From Aphrophora alni (lineage: Eukaryota; Arthropoda; Insecta; Hemiptera; Aphrophoridae): a DNA stretch of 64,000 nucleotides. Position numbers and translations under genes: made by a program. Below, piece by piece: positions 39,851 to 49,441 of the stretch. Position 1 is the first letter of the stretch. Each line of letters begins with the position of its first letter. The notes under the pieces are model-generated. The model searched no databases, was not told the DNA's origin, and saw nothing but the letters and a program-made list of their open reading frames with translations. The stretch is from NCBI GenBank assembly GCA_963513935.1, contig OY740774.1:88492385-88556384 (forward strand). Reading direction: 5' to 3'.

Positions 39851-40149
39851 TTAAACATATTACCATTTATTATTATTTTAATTTATTTTAGTTGAAATTT
39901 TAAAAAATTTGTTTTAATTTTATCCATCAATATCTAATATTTAACCACTTGAACCATTCTCTACCATTTCTATGTCCTTCTGATCATACTAATAAACACT
40001 TATGTCACTACAGAATTCATCTCCCTTTGGTCAAAGTGAGTTTGAATATTCATACCTACTCAATTCAATATGAATCCCACAGTGACCTTAGGTTAATGAA
40101 CCCCTGTAACACTGTTTTCCGAAGTTCCCTTTGGTTCACCCTATACTAC

Positions 40150-43100
40150 CTAACTGTTCATTGATGGATAAAATTTCTTTAATTCAACTACGTTATATGT
40201 GCCAACCTTGTCACCCGAATCTACCTCGCCTAACACATATGCATTTTCTTTTTTAATATCTAACACTTTATATGGTCCCCTATATAATAGAAAGAATTTT
40301 TTAATTTCACTTTTTAAGCAAGAAGACAAGTAGTGGTTCTTTACCAAGACTAAATCATTAATTTCGTATTTAATTGGTTTAACATTTTTGTCATGTAATT
40401 TGGCCCTAGCCTCAGCTTTATTTTTTAAATTATTTTTAGCAATTATTATTTTCTCATCAAAATCTATTTTTACATTTTCTGGGTATGTAATTAAGTTTTC
40501 ATAGAAGTTAGGACACTTTTTCTTAAACATTAATTCATAAGGAATGCAATTTGTGGAGTCATGTATGGAATAATTCAAACACTTTTCTATGAACGGTACA
40601 TACTCTGCCCATTGTTTATGGTTGTCATGTACATAGGTGCGAAACATTCTACCTAGTTCTCTCATACATCTTTCACTAGGATTGCTCTGTGGATGGTAAA
40701 CAGATGTATTTCTTAAATGTATGCCTTCCCAACCTAACGTTTCATAGAATAGTTGTGATGTGAACTGACTACCATGGTCACTTAAAATCATTTTTGGTTT
40801 ACCTACTTCCTTTATGTAATTTTTTATAATTTTTTCGCTTAAAATTTTAGCCGAAGCTTTCTTGATACTATATAGTTTTATATATTTTGAAAAAACATCT
40901 GACATTACAAATATGTACTTGACACCTCCCTTGCTAGTCGGCAATTCTCCGAATAAGTCTACTGCTACAAGTTCTAAAGGTTCATTTGGTACATTACACT
41001 GCATTAAACCCTGTTGCTGTTGAGTCCTAACCTTACTTTTCTGGCATATTATACAAGATCTAATTCTTTGTTTTATTTTCTTTTCAAATTTTGGAGCAAA
41101 AAATATTTGTTTTAGGAATTTATAACATTTATTGCTTCCTATATGTCCATATCTTGAATGATAGTCATCAATAATTAAGTTTATAATTGATTCAGGCACA
41201 TATAGCCTATATTTAAATGTATCATTCTTTTTGTAAAATAATATATCTTTATAAATAGTATAGTGTTCTTTTAATTCCTCACTTTTCTCATCATTCAAAT
41301 TAATCATATCCATTATATTTTTACAGTTAGGGTCTAAATTTTGCTTAATTATTATGTCCTTAAATAAATTTCTCAATTTTTTATCTCTATCTAAATTTTG
41401 TGTTTCAAGTTTTGTTTTATAAATTTTAATTACATTCTTGTCATTATTGTTCAAAGTTTCAGTTTCATTAATTCTAGAGATAACATCAGCTACAACATTT
41501 TCTTTTCCAGGGCAATATTCAATCTTAATATTATATTCCTGTAAGTATAACATCCATCGTAAAAGTCTACCATTCGTGAGTTTACAGTTTTTAAGGAAAA
41601 TTAAAGCTTTATGATCTGACCTTATTATCGTTTCGTTACCTAATATGTAGTTTCTAAATTTTTTACATCCAAATATAATACTCATTAGTTCTTTTTCTGT
41701 TATTGTATATTTCCTTTCGAAATCCTGCAAGCTTCTACTAGCAAATGCAATTACTAAATGATCACCTAAACTATCAATTTGATATAGAACTACACCAAGA
41801 GCTACATCAGAGGCGTCGGTATTTAGATAAAAAGGTTTATTAAAATCTGGGTGACGTAATATTGTATTTTCTAAAAACTTTTCTTTAATTTCATTAAATG
41901 TATGTGTGTCGTTAACTTGCCAGTCCCATGCTTTCTTATTATTTATAGTTTTACTTGCCAACAGATGTTTAAAATTTGAGGTTAATTGTGCATAATTATT
42001 TCTAAATTTTCTATAATAATTACAAAGTCCAAGAAAGCTTTGTAATTGTTTCAAGTTCTTAGGAATAGGAAAATTTTGTATTACTTTTACTTTCTCCTCA
42101 TCTGGCATTATTCCTGAATCAGATATGACATAACCTAAAAATTTTATTTTATTTTTGCACAAGTTTGATTTGTTTAATTTTAAAGTAACGTTGAATCTTT
42201 TTAGTCTATCAAATATTTTATCTAGGTGCATTAAATGTTCTTTAAATGATTTAGAAGCTATGCAGATATCATCAACATATACAACTGCAAATTCTGTCAC
42301 TTCAGGACCCAAAACTTGTGTTAGGCCTTTTTTAAATATAGACGTGCTAACATTTAGTCCAAAAGGTAACCTCTTAAATTGCAAATTCCTTCCATTAAAG
42401 TTAAACGCTACATATTTTCTTGAATTTTCCTCTAACGCTATTTGCCAAAACCCTGATACCAAATCGATGGTGCTTATGTATTTAACCCCCTCAAATCGCT
42501 GTAAAATGTCATCAATATGTTCAGGCGCCTCCCTGTCTGTTATAATTACTTTATTTACTTGCCTAGCATCTAGACATAACCTCACTGAACCATCTTTTTT
42601 GATTACACACACTAAAGGATTTGAGTATGGACTATCTGAGTTCTCTATAATATCTAAGGCTATTAACTTTTCTATTTCTTTATTTACCAAATCTTTCTTG
42701 GAGTGTGGAATAGCATATGATCTATTTATAAATTTCTCTTTATTGTTTATATTTAATTTTGCTTTAAAGTTTCTTATTTTACCTGGTTTATCTGAGAATA
42801 TTGATTTATATTTATGTAGCAAAGATTTTAGTTGTTGTTTTTCATTATCAATTGTAAGGTTAGTATTCATTAAAACATCATTTATATTATTACACCAATC
42901 CTGGTCTTTATCACTAAGTTTGTTATCATTTTCATGGAAAATTTTATTGTAATGCATGAATAGTACTTCCTGTGTAGGAATGACATAACCATTTAAGTTT
43001 TCTAACTCATTAAATATTAAACCTGTATCACATAACCTCAACGCACCTAACCTGTTATCATTGAACTTGTTGTAAAATTTTGTTGTTATGAGTTTATTAT

Positions 43101-43626
43101 TTATTTCAAAACAAATGATTTCTCGTTTGAAGTCTATTTTTACTTCATGTTTTCTTAAAAAGTCACAACCTAATATTATATTTATGTTTAAACCATTTAC
43201 CACTAAAAAGTTAATTGGAATTATTTCATCGCTAAATTTAGTTTCTATGCAAATTTGCTTCGTAATTGTTTTACTTCTAGTACCAGTCACACCCATTACA
43301 ATTAAATTTGATACAGGAAGTTCCATTATAGAATTATTTAAAGTTTTATTTATGTTTAAGTATGTACTTTCATTAATGACAGTAATCTCAGATCCTGTAT
43401 CTACTAAACAACTATATTCACCTTGACCTATTTTAATTTTAATTTCAATAATTTCCCCTTTTACATTACTAGTGTTAATGTCATTATAATTATCTTCCTT
43501 AATTAATTCCTCATTATTTAAAATCATAAGTTCATCATGTTGTGACTTTTTTGCTATCAGTGAAAAACTCTTAACCTCACTTTCATTTTTAGGCCTATTT
43601 ATGTCTCTTGGCAGTAATCCGGCCAT
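40150..43626 (-). CDS. pol: Gypsy Pol polyprotein (protease, RT, RNase H, integrase)
   Basis: 1158 residues from ATG at 43626. Aspartic protease: CLVDTGSEITV (DTGS 76-79) with ILGCDFL at 151-157. Reverse transcriptase about 300-500: LVCVIKKDGSVRLCLDARQ, STIDLVSGFWQI, PFGLNVSTSIF and catalytic YVDD at 450-453. RNase H about 595-720: TDASDVALG, TEKEL, RSDHKAL and PGKENVVADVISR. Integrase: H823, H828, C858, C861 zinc-binding module; D890, D950 and E985 of the DDE core (SDHGSQF, YHPQSNPSE); YRGPYKVL (1115-1122), a GPY/F-type C-terminal motif. All key residues are present. The frame is open upstream to 43653, overlapping the end of gag in the -1 frame, so the natural product is probably a Gag-Pol fusion rather than a protein starting at this ATG. 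Confidence 0.97.
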   Translation of the reverse strand: MAGLLPRDINRPKNESEVKSFSLIAKKSQHDELMILNNEELIKEDNYNDINTSNVKGEIIEIKIKIGQGEYSCLVDTGSEITVINESTYLNINKTLNNSIMELPVSNLIVMGVTGTRSKTITKQICIETKFSDEIIPINFLVVNGLNINIILGCDFLRKHEVKIDFKREIICFEINNKLITTKFYNKFNDNRLGALRLCDTGLIFNELENLNGYVIPTQEVLFMHYNKIFHENDNKLSDKDQDWCNNINDVLMNTNLTIDNEKQQLKSLLHKYKSIFSDKPGKIRNFKAKLNINNKEKFINRSYAIPHSKKDLVNKEIEKLIALDIIENSDSPYSNPLVCVIKKDGSVRLCLDARQVNKVIITDREAPEHIDDILQRFEGVKYISTIDLVSGFWQIALEENSRKYVAFNFNGRNLQFKRLPFGLNVSTSIFKKGLTQVLGPEVTEFAVVYVDDICIASKSFKEHLMHLDKIFDRLKRFNVTLKLNKSNLCKNKIKFLGYVISDSGIMPDEEKVKVIQNFPIPKNLKQLQSFLGLCNYYRKFRNNYAQLTSNFKHLLASKTINNKKAWDWQVNDTHTFNEIKEKFLENTILRHPDFNKPFYLNTDASDVALGVVLYQIDSLGDHLVIAFASRSLQDFERKYTITEKELMSIIFGCKKFRNYILGNETIIRSDHKALIFLKNCKLTNGRLLRWMLYLQEYNIKIEYCPGKENVVADVISRINETETLNNNDKNVIKIYKTKLETQNLDRDKKLRNLFKDIIIKQNLDPNCKNIMDMINLNDEKSEELKEHYTIYKDILFYKKNDTFKYRLYVPESIINLIIDDYHSRYGHIGSNKCYKFLKQIFFAPKFEKKIKQRIRSCIICQKSKVRTQQQQGLMQCNVPNEPLELVAVDLFGELPTSKGGVKYIFVMSDVFSKYIKLYSIKKASAKILSEKIIKNYIKEVGKPKMILSDHGSQFTSQLFYETLGWEGIHLRNTSVYHPQSNPSERCMRELGRMFRTYVHDNHKQWAEYVPFIEKCLNYSIHDSTNCIPYELMFKKKCPNFYENLITYPENVKIDFDEKIIIAKNNLKNKAEARAKLHDKNVKPIKYEINDLVLVKNHYLSSCLKSEIKKFFLLYRGPYKVLDIKKENAYVLGEVDSGDKVGTYNVVELKKFYPSMNS

Positions 43627-43628
43627 AT

Positions 43629-45392
43629 CTATTCCTGCCTGGTTCCATTTCCCCTATTATTACTATTTCCATTAACATTTCTATTCTCAGAGCCCCTATT
43701 TACTGGTAGTGGTGGTCCATTGTTACTATTTCCCCTAAAATTACCATTATTGTTACCCCTAAAATTGTTACCTCTGAAATTGCTATTGTTTCCTCTAAAA
43801 TTATTGTTGTGTCCTCTAAAATTATTATTGTCACTTCTAAAATTATTACTACTTGGTCTATTTTGGTTTGTACTATGGTAGTTCATACTATTTTGGTTTT
43901 GAAAATTTCTATTTGGTAATTGTGCATTACCCATGTTTGGCCTATTTCTATAATCTATATAATGACCCCTATTTTCTATTACTTTAGCATGTCTATTAAA
44001 ATCATTATTAATTATGGATTGGCTTTCCTGCCAGTCCATTACTATTTTTTCTAAGTTGTTAAGGTCATTTGGCCTAGCTGCAAGAAGTACTAATTTCAGA
44101 CCTTCTGGTACATGTTTTACTATATGTTTAATAAATGAATTTATTGGCATAGGTGGATCTAAATACTGTGTTTTGTGAAAAGATTTAATGATATAATTGT
44201 GTATTTCTTTGATTGGGCCCCTATACATTGGACCTAACATTAGTTTGCTTCTAAAACTTTCCTGTTTTTCTTGGGACCAGAATCTATCCAGAAAAGCATT
44301 TTTGAACTGATCATAGTTTGACCATTCATCTTTGTGTGCCTCAAACCAAGTATAGGCTTCTTCTTTTAAAATTTTTTTCATATAACATACCATAATCTCC
44401 CAATTATTTTCTCTTATATCTTCCAAAACCTTAAGTGATTCTAAAAATGTTTTCGGGTGAGGCCCTTTTGTTTCATTAAAAAACTCTGAAATTAACACAT
44501 CATTGAATTTCTCATTTAGCCATAGTGTAGGCTTAACGCCATAATTACCGTTCTGTTTTAAATTTTGTAATTCTTTTGATAATTTACTATCTATTTTATT
44601 AATGGCTAAATCCTGTTCATTACATTTAACAACTAGTTTGTTCTCTAATGTTTCAAAGTTATTTTTATTATCAGATTCTATTTTAGATTCGAAGCTTAAA
44701 AGTTTGTCTACCTGTTCTAGTTTAAAGTTATCAACTACAGTCCTAATTTCTTCACCTGTTTTAGTCACAATATCTAAAGTTTCTATTTTAAAACTATTTA
44801 TTTCCGCCTTAGTTTCAAGTTTCAATTCTAATTGCTGTTCTTCTACATTATTTTTAAAATCTATGCTGTCCTTTAACAAATTATCAAATTTACCATTAAA
44901 TTCTTCTCTAAATTCTAATTTATCTTTTTCTAGTTTGGTATTTTGTGTGTCAAACTTATTGTTAATTGTTTCTAAAACCAATTTGTTCTCTTCCTTCATT
45001 TGTTCAAATTTACTATCAAAGTTTTCTAATCTATCATTTATTTCAACCTTATTTGAATTTATTTCTTCTTTTAATTGTCTAAAATTAACCTCACATTTCT
45101 CAGATTGATTATTCATAGCTACCTTCATTTCTTTAAAATTATTTTCAGATTTTTCAAATTTATTGTCACTATCTAATTTATTTAATTTCATATCGTCTCT
45201 TATTTGTTTAAAATTACTTTCAGATTTTTCATTCATACTCGTTAGTAATCCTGCCAGATAATTTAATGATATTACATTTTCTTCTTTGGGCGACTTAACC
45301 TGTTCTAAGATATTTGTCTCTGCCATGCTTTCAGACTCAGTAAAGCTAACTCCTAAACCGGATTCGTCTAAGTTATTTTCATCTGTTTCCAT
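43629..45392 (-). CDS. gag: Gypsy Gag protein
   Basis: 587 residues, start ATG at 45392, stop TAG at 43629-43631. Residues about 50-280 are Lys/Glu/Asn-rich with repeated NFK/KFE-type heptads and should form a long coiled coil. Residues about 288-460 (LWLNEKFNDV..., WFEAHKDEWSNYDQFKNAFL, FRSKLMLGPMYRGPIKEIHN) look like a Ty3/Gypsy capsid domain. The C-terminus (about 475-587) is Asn/Gly/Arg-rich with one FRS and five FRG repeats and no CCHC zinc knuckle, so RNA packaging probably uses the RG-rich tail instead. Identity as Gag rests on position and the capsid-like segment. Confidence 0.9.
   Translation of the reverse strand: METDENNLDESGLGVSFTESESMAETNILEQVKSPKEENVISLNYLAGLLTSMNEKSESNFKQIRDDMKLNKLDSDNKFEKSENNFKEMKVAMNNQSEKCEVNFRQLKEEINSNKVEINDRLENFDSKFEQMKEENKLVLETINNKFDTQNTKLEKDKLEFREEFNGKFDNLLKDSIDFKNNVEEQQLELKLETKAEINSFKIETLDIVTKTGEEIRTVVDNFKLEQVDKLLSFESKIESDNKNNFETLENKLVVKCNEQDLAINKIDSKLSKELQNLKQNGNYGVKPTLWLNEKFNDVLISEFFNETKGPHPKTFLESLKVLEDIRENNWEIMVCYMKKILKEEAYTWFEAHKDEWSNYDQFKNAFLDRFWSQEKQESFRSKLMLGPMYRGPIKEIHNYIIKSFHKTQYLDPPMPINSFIKHIVKHVPEGLKLVLLAARPNDLNNLEKIVMDWQESQSIINNDFNRHAKVIENRGHYIDYRNRPNMGNAQLPNRNFQNQNSMNYHSTNQNRPSSNNFRSDNNNFRGHNNNFRGNNSNFRGNNFRGNNNGNFRGNSNNGPPLPVNRGSENRNVNGNSNNRGNGTRQE
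43647..43653 (-). promoter_or_regulatory. Candidate -1 ribosomal frameshift heptamer
   Basis: On the minus strand the gag codons read (ag)G GGA AAT, a X XXY YYZ heptamer (GGGAAAT). The pol frame has a TAG immediately 5' (43656-43654) and is open from the heptamer onward, and gag stops 16 nt later at 43631. That fit is what a -1 gag-pol shift needs. No strong downstream pseudoknot was worked out. Alternative: reinitiation at the pol ATG, which lies two bases after the gag stop. Confidence 0.55.
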
Positions 45393-45538
45393 CTTAAATT
45401 CTATTGATTATAAATTCTCAATTATGATATTTTTATATTCTCCAATTATCTCTTTATGTAAATTTACTTTAATTTTAATTTTAGAAATGTGTATAACCCT
45501 GTACCACGCTATAATCCTAACTGCTTTTTCGAAATGAT

Positions 45539-45556
45539 AAGTAGAATCGGGCGCCA
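45539..45556 (-). promoter_or_regulatory. Primer-binding site, tRNA-Lys-like
   Basis: Three bases inside the 5' LTR the minus strand reads tggcgcccga (45556-45547), matching the first ten bases of primer sites complementary to tRNA-Lys in other retroelements; it then diverges (ttctactt). The match is short, so the tRNA identity is provisional. Confidence 0.6.
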
Positions 45557-45559
45557 TTT

Positions 45560-46461
45560 TGTAAGTGAAGAGAAGTTAACTTATGTATTTATTCAATAAC
45601 ATCAATTACTTTAAAACAAAATTTAGATTATTTATAGTTGTAAGTCTGCGTTCTTACAACTTCATTACTATTTACCTGAAGGGTAGGGTACCAAATTCAT
45701 TTGTACTAGCAGCTATTCATACAACGTGGTACAGGTTAACACAAATTATCTAGCCAGTCATAATTAAAACAAGAAATCTTCGTTTTATTATGTTATTAAG
45801 AAACAAAGACATTGATATCATCAAATTAATAACTTAAAGTCTAAATTTCAATCATGAGTGAATACGAATTATTACAACATGTAAAACAGTCCAAATGAAA
45901 GTTTTTTTATATTTTAGTTCAATTTAACACCGATATTTCATAATGATTGTTTTTCTGTTCTTTGCACTTTACTCACGTGAAGCCAGTCCAATTCACTTTA
46001 CATTCTATAAGCCCTCTCACCTCATCGCAACTATTTCACAATTACTACAAGTCCACCATTTTGTTGCTGATTTGAGTCTCTCCAGCCGTCAAGTCAACAC
46101 GACTGTTCCCCAAAGTGGTTCCAAAAAGACTGGCTTAGCAACGCTTTCTTCTTGGTTGGAAAGACGCTCTCGCAAGGCATCATGGGATATTCTTGCTTGG
46201 CAAAGCTAATGCTCGCTGACTCATGGGAAGTTTTTCCAGGTCTCATATTTCCTTTATTCATGTCTGTTAATTTTTATCGGCGCGCACATTTCGAAATTTA
46301 AACTTTCAATATTATATTGTGACATTGTTTAAGAACACTTTACACTTTTCATTTATATATAATAATTATTCTGAATATTATTACTACATTAATATTACTT
46401 GTACTTTATTTAAACTTAATATTTATTACTTATTTTGGTTGGAAGATGTCCCATGCTTACA
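45560..46461 (-). repeat. 5' LTR of the Gypsy element
   Basis: A 902-bp direct repeat of 35785-36686 at a constant offset of 9775. As the upstream LTR for the minus-strand element it should carry the promoter; I did not pick a TATA box with confidence. Confidence 0.95.
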
Positions 46462-47481
46462 GAATTGAATGAATCGGACCAATCCTTATCACCACCTTGC
46501 CTCTAAGTTCTTGAACAGTGACATAACGGTCTTGTTCTAGAAAATGAATTATAATATCTTTCATAAATTTTTATTAGCCCTGTACATATTTAGTTACTTT
46601 TGCTATTGTCTTTATTATTAAACCATTTTCAAAACAGAAAAAACTAATTTCTTAACATTGTTTTTAGTTTAATGTATATTAACTAATAATTTAGTCTGTA
46701 GCTAAAAATGTAGCTTCCCAGAATCCGGGTTTTTATATAGACCTATCATTTTTTATTTCTTAAAGTATTACATGTTTTTTTTGTTATTAATTTTTAGATA
46801 GGCCTTTATCTAATATATTGTTCATCATAAACGAATAATTTAATTAAACTTATCTAAATATATGTTGAAAATTATATTTCTGTATAATCCTATTAACTAA
46901 GAAATTGCTTAGTTCTTTTCATTTCAAGTACATTATAGTAGATTAGGTCAGTTAGGTGCATTTTAAATATAAAATAGCAGATAAAACAATTAATGATTAT
47001 ACAATGGTTCCTATTTAACATTTAGTTTATATTTATTACATAAATGATTTGCTTATATTATAATTACAACTTGCATATTATGATAATCTGCATTAGTCAA
47101 ACTGTCTATATAAAAGTGGCTGATTTTTTAAATAGTTCAACCAAAGACAGGAGAGAGAGAAAATGAGCTGATTGCACTTAATGAAAGCTAAGCTAAGCTA
47201 AGCACTTAATGAAAATATTTAAGATTTTTTTGTTCGATAAACAGCTGAATATGATCGAATCATAAAATATATAGATTTTTAACGTTCTATTAGGCCAATT
47301 TTTAACAGCGGACAAACTGGCTCCGAGAATGGTAACTATTGTAGTTAGTCATTTTTCAGTGTCTCCATTTAACATCTTTGCTTTTGTTTTTCATTCACAA
47401 AATAACTTGTGCCTAGATAACAAATAATATGGGAGTAGAACTTTGATTCTACAAATTAATTTGTATATTTGTGTGTTTCAG
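46462..47481 (+). other. Remainder of the fusilli intron after the LTR element
   Basis: AT-rich intron ending in ttgtgtgtttcag before the 52-nt exon. Nothing else recognised. Confidence 0.6.
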
Positions 47482-47533
47482 TGGAATCTTGACTTACTTG
47501 CTCCAGGACATCAACTTGGTGCTCAGAATATAG
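47482..47533 (+). CDS. fus: fusilli/ESRP penultimate exon, 52 nt
   Basis: Bounded by gtgtttcag at the left and g|gtaagt, a perfect donor, at the right. The frame given by the exon at 29404-29576 (phase 0) reads WNLDLLAPGHQLGAQNI and leaves one base (phase 1). Read without splicing the frame runs on to 47670, but the strong donor argues against that. I infer it belongs to fusilli from phase, strand and the lack of any other gene; the peptide is not a domain I recognise. Confidence 0.7.
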
Positions 47534-47794
47534 GTAAGTTGTATACATCATGGTACCTACCCAGTCCTATAGATCATGCTAAAAACAAACTCGAACTGGA
47601 GAATTTGAAATTGTGTACGTGTGGCAGCCCAAGGTCACTACTATCATGGGGAAATGGGGGAATTCAATAAAAGTTATGAAATACTAAAGAAATTCTAGAA
47701 AATGTATATTTCATTTGAACACACTGGCTCTCAGTGTACTCATTTTAACACAATTTCGAAGGACTCTAGCTTAATCCACACCTTTTTTCTCATA

Positions 47795-47970
47795 CTCTTA
47801 AGTTAGATCCCTCTCTGTTATCTTTCCTATCAGGTCTCTCCTGACCAACTCTTGTTCTCTTCTAACCTCTGGCATTATTAGAGTATTCGAAGGCTAGGGA
47901 TATTTATTTTATTTTATAATAGGGCAATGATGACCAAGAAGTTTTTTGCTTTTAAACAAGAAGACAAACA
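47795..47970 (-). repeat. Dispersed repeat family, copy 4 (inverted)
   Basis: The reverse complement carries the fullest copy: ttggtcatcattg, aaaataaaataa, then cgaatactctaataatgcca, agaagagaacaagagttggtc, and agagacctgataggaaaga. It matches copies near 840, 5070 and 28805. Confidence 0.6.
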
Positions 47971-49409
47971 AAAATTGAAAGACGTATAGTTCCATTTTGC
48001 GTGTGTACTATGCAGGACTTTGCGTGTAAATGTACAGAACCATTCTATTGGATCTGCAATATTGATCTAGTTATAACTTTTCTGATAGATCATGCTTGAA
48101 AACATTTTGTATTGTTATTTGAAACGTTTGTCTTCAACTATCAAATACCCAATGATTAATTCTAGTGATCATTAAAATGTTCTGAAACTTGTATATTTTA
48201 AAACCCGTTTACAGAAATTAGCTGTAATTAACCATTGAGGTAACACATTGTTCTTTCTGTATTCATTACGTTGCAATGTCTCATTTTGGAGCATGAAACA
48301 TTTATAGTTCAGATTGTTATTATCAAAAGGTGAAATGAGTTCAAAAACAGTGACAGTAGTGATGGTGGATTTTTTTCGTGTATTTACGATTCACGTCGAT
48401 TTTAAACAACTTTATGACCTAGTTGTGATTGCCATTATTAATAACAAAAATTATCTGTGCGAATATTGTTTGATTCTTTTTAGTTGAAATAAAATAAATA
48501 ACAGTATTTTTTTTTTTAACGAATTTTTCTCATTTTAAACAAATATTTGGATAAATCTTGCTTTTTTGGAAAATTAAAAAAAAAAAATCATTAGGTTTTA
48601 AAAGGCCATTGAAACTGAAAAACAGACTGAATTAAATTCTTTGAACTCTGGAAAATTGAACCCAGCTTTGCTCACTTAAGAAGAAAAGTCATAACCAATC
48701 TATCTTTTCAGAGGCAACAACACTTACATTTTAATCAGTTTTAATAGGTGTCATTGGGTGGTCAGATTGAATACTTCCCCAATGTTGATATTTGAACCAT
48801 ATTTCCAGTTGTAGGATATACAAAATCTCAAAAATAATTTGTTTGTAAACTACTGCGATTAAATCATTCCAGAATGCTCCAGACTTGTGTCAACATTTTC
48901 AGTAAAATTTATATATGTGTATAAAAAGTTTCCACTCCCTATGCTCAAGTCATTGACACAGGCTTCGTAACTGTACAAATATTATATTTCTTTGTAAAGT
49001 CAAGGTTTGAAATTAACTTTTTGACAATAACTTTGCTATTTTTTATCATAGAGAGATGAGGTTGCATTACAGGAGAATTAAAATCTCCAAATTTGTATCT
49101 AATTTAATGTATTATAAGTTGAATAACAGACGATATATGAATAAAATGTCTGCCTTTTTTACATTTGATTTTTTTTTTTTTTTTTAATTTCAATAACTAT
49201 AGTCCTCAGTATCAGATTTCATAGTCATATTTTAATTTTTGTATGCCATGAAATGTGAAAATCAGTCAAATCTCAGAGTCTGTGCAATGTTAAAAAAAAT
49301 TAAGTTAATTGTGACAAAATATGCTTATTCTGTTTTCATTGGTTCATCTTATCATTACTTTCACATTATTTTATAAACATACACTTAAAATGTCTTTCTT
49401 TATTTTCAG

Positions 49410-49441
49410 GCAATATAGGTATGCATTCAGCTGTTGCATGA
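49410..49441 (+). CDS. fus: fusilli/ESRP last coding exon, 32 nt of coding sequence
   Basis: After a strong acceptor (tctttctttattttcag) the sequence continues the phase-1 split codon with gc to give Gly and then NIGMHSAVA and a TGA stop at 49439-49441. With the preceding exon the protein ends GAQNIGNIGMHSAVA. The exon continues as 3' UTR; an AATAAA lies at 49500-49505, only about 60 nt after the stop, so a further signal may be the main one. Confidence 0.65.

Larger units (their letters stand above)
36769..40149 (-). other. Long 3' non-coding region of the Gypsy element
   Basis: About 3.4 kb between the pol stop and the 3' LTR. No open frame of useful length exists on the element's strand, so there is no env. 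Composition is biased (cat/atc and tta-rich on the + strand, few G), and it holds two sets of tandem repeats (38855-39005 and 39572-39850) and near-duplicates such as tagcgtcacattggaacccc (38222) and tagcgtccattttggaaccc (38129). It may be a decayed gene, an untranslated RNA domain or captured sequence. Confidence 0.6.
35785..46461 (-). mobile_element. Full-length Ty3/Gypsy LTR retrotransposon, antisense in a fusilli intron
   Basis: A 10,677-bp element read on the minus strand: 5' LTR (45560-46461), primer site, gag (45392-43629), pol (43626-40150), a long 3' non-coding tract, purine tract, 3' LTR (35785-36686). Domain order protease-RT-RNase H-integrase places it in Ty3/Gypsy. No env frame is present. 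The LTRs look identical and both large frames are intact, so insertion is recent and activity is possible. Flanks show no perfect target duplication: aaat before and gaat after differ at one base. Lying in the intron 29577-47481 in reverse orientation, it is the arrangement least disruptive to host splicing. Confidence 0.95.

Noticed and set aside
36769..40149. Env gene of a retrovirus-like element
   Set aside because: No open frame of useful length on the element strand and no recognisable envelope features.
42155..42952. 265-codon + strand frame
   Set aside because: It lies antisense to the RT region of pol and reads as a low-complexity Leu/Ser-rich shadow.
44602..45108. 168-codon + strand frame
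   Set aside because: Antisense to the gag coiled coil; Ser/Leu-rich shadow.
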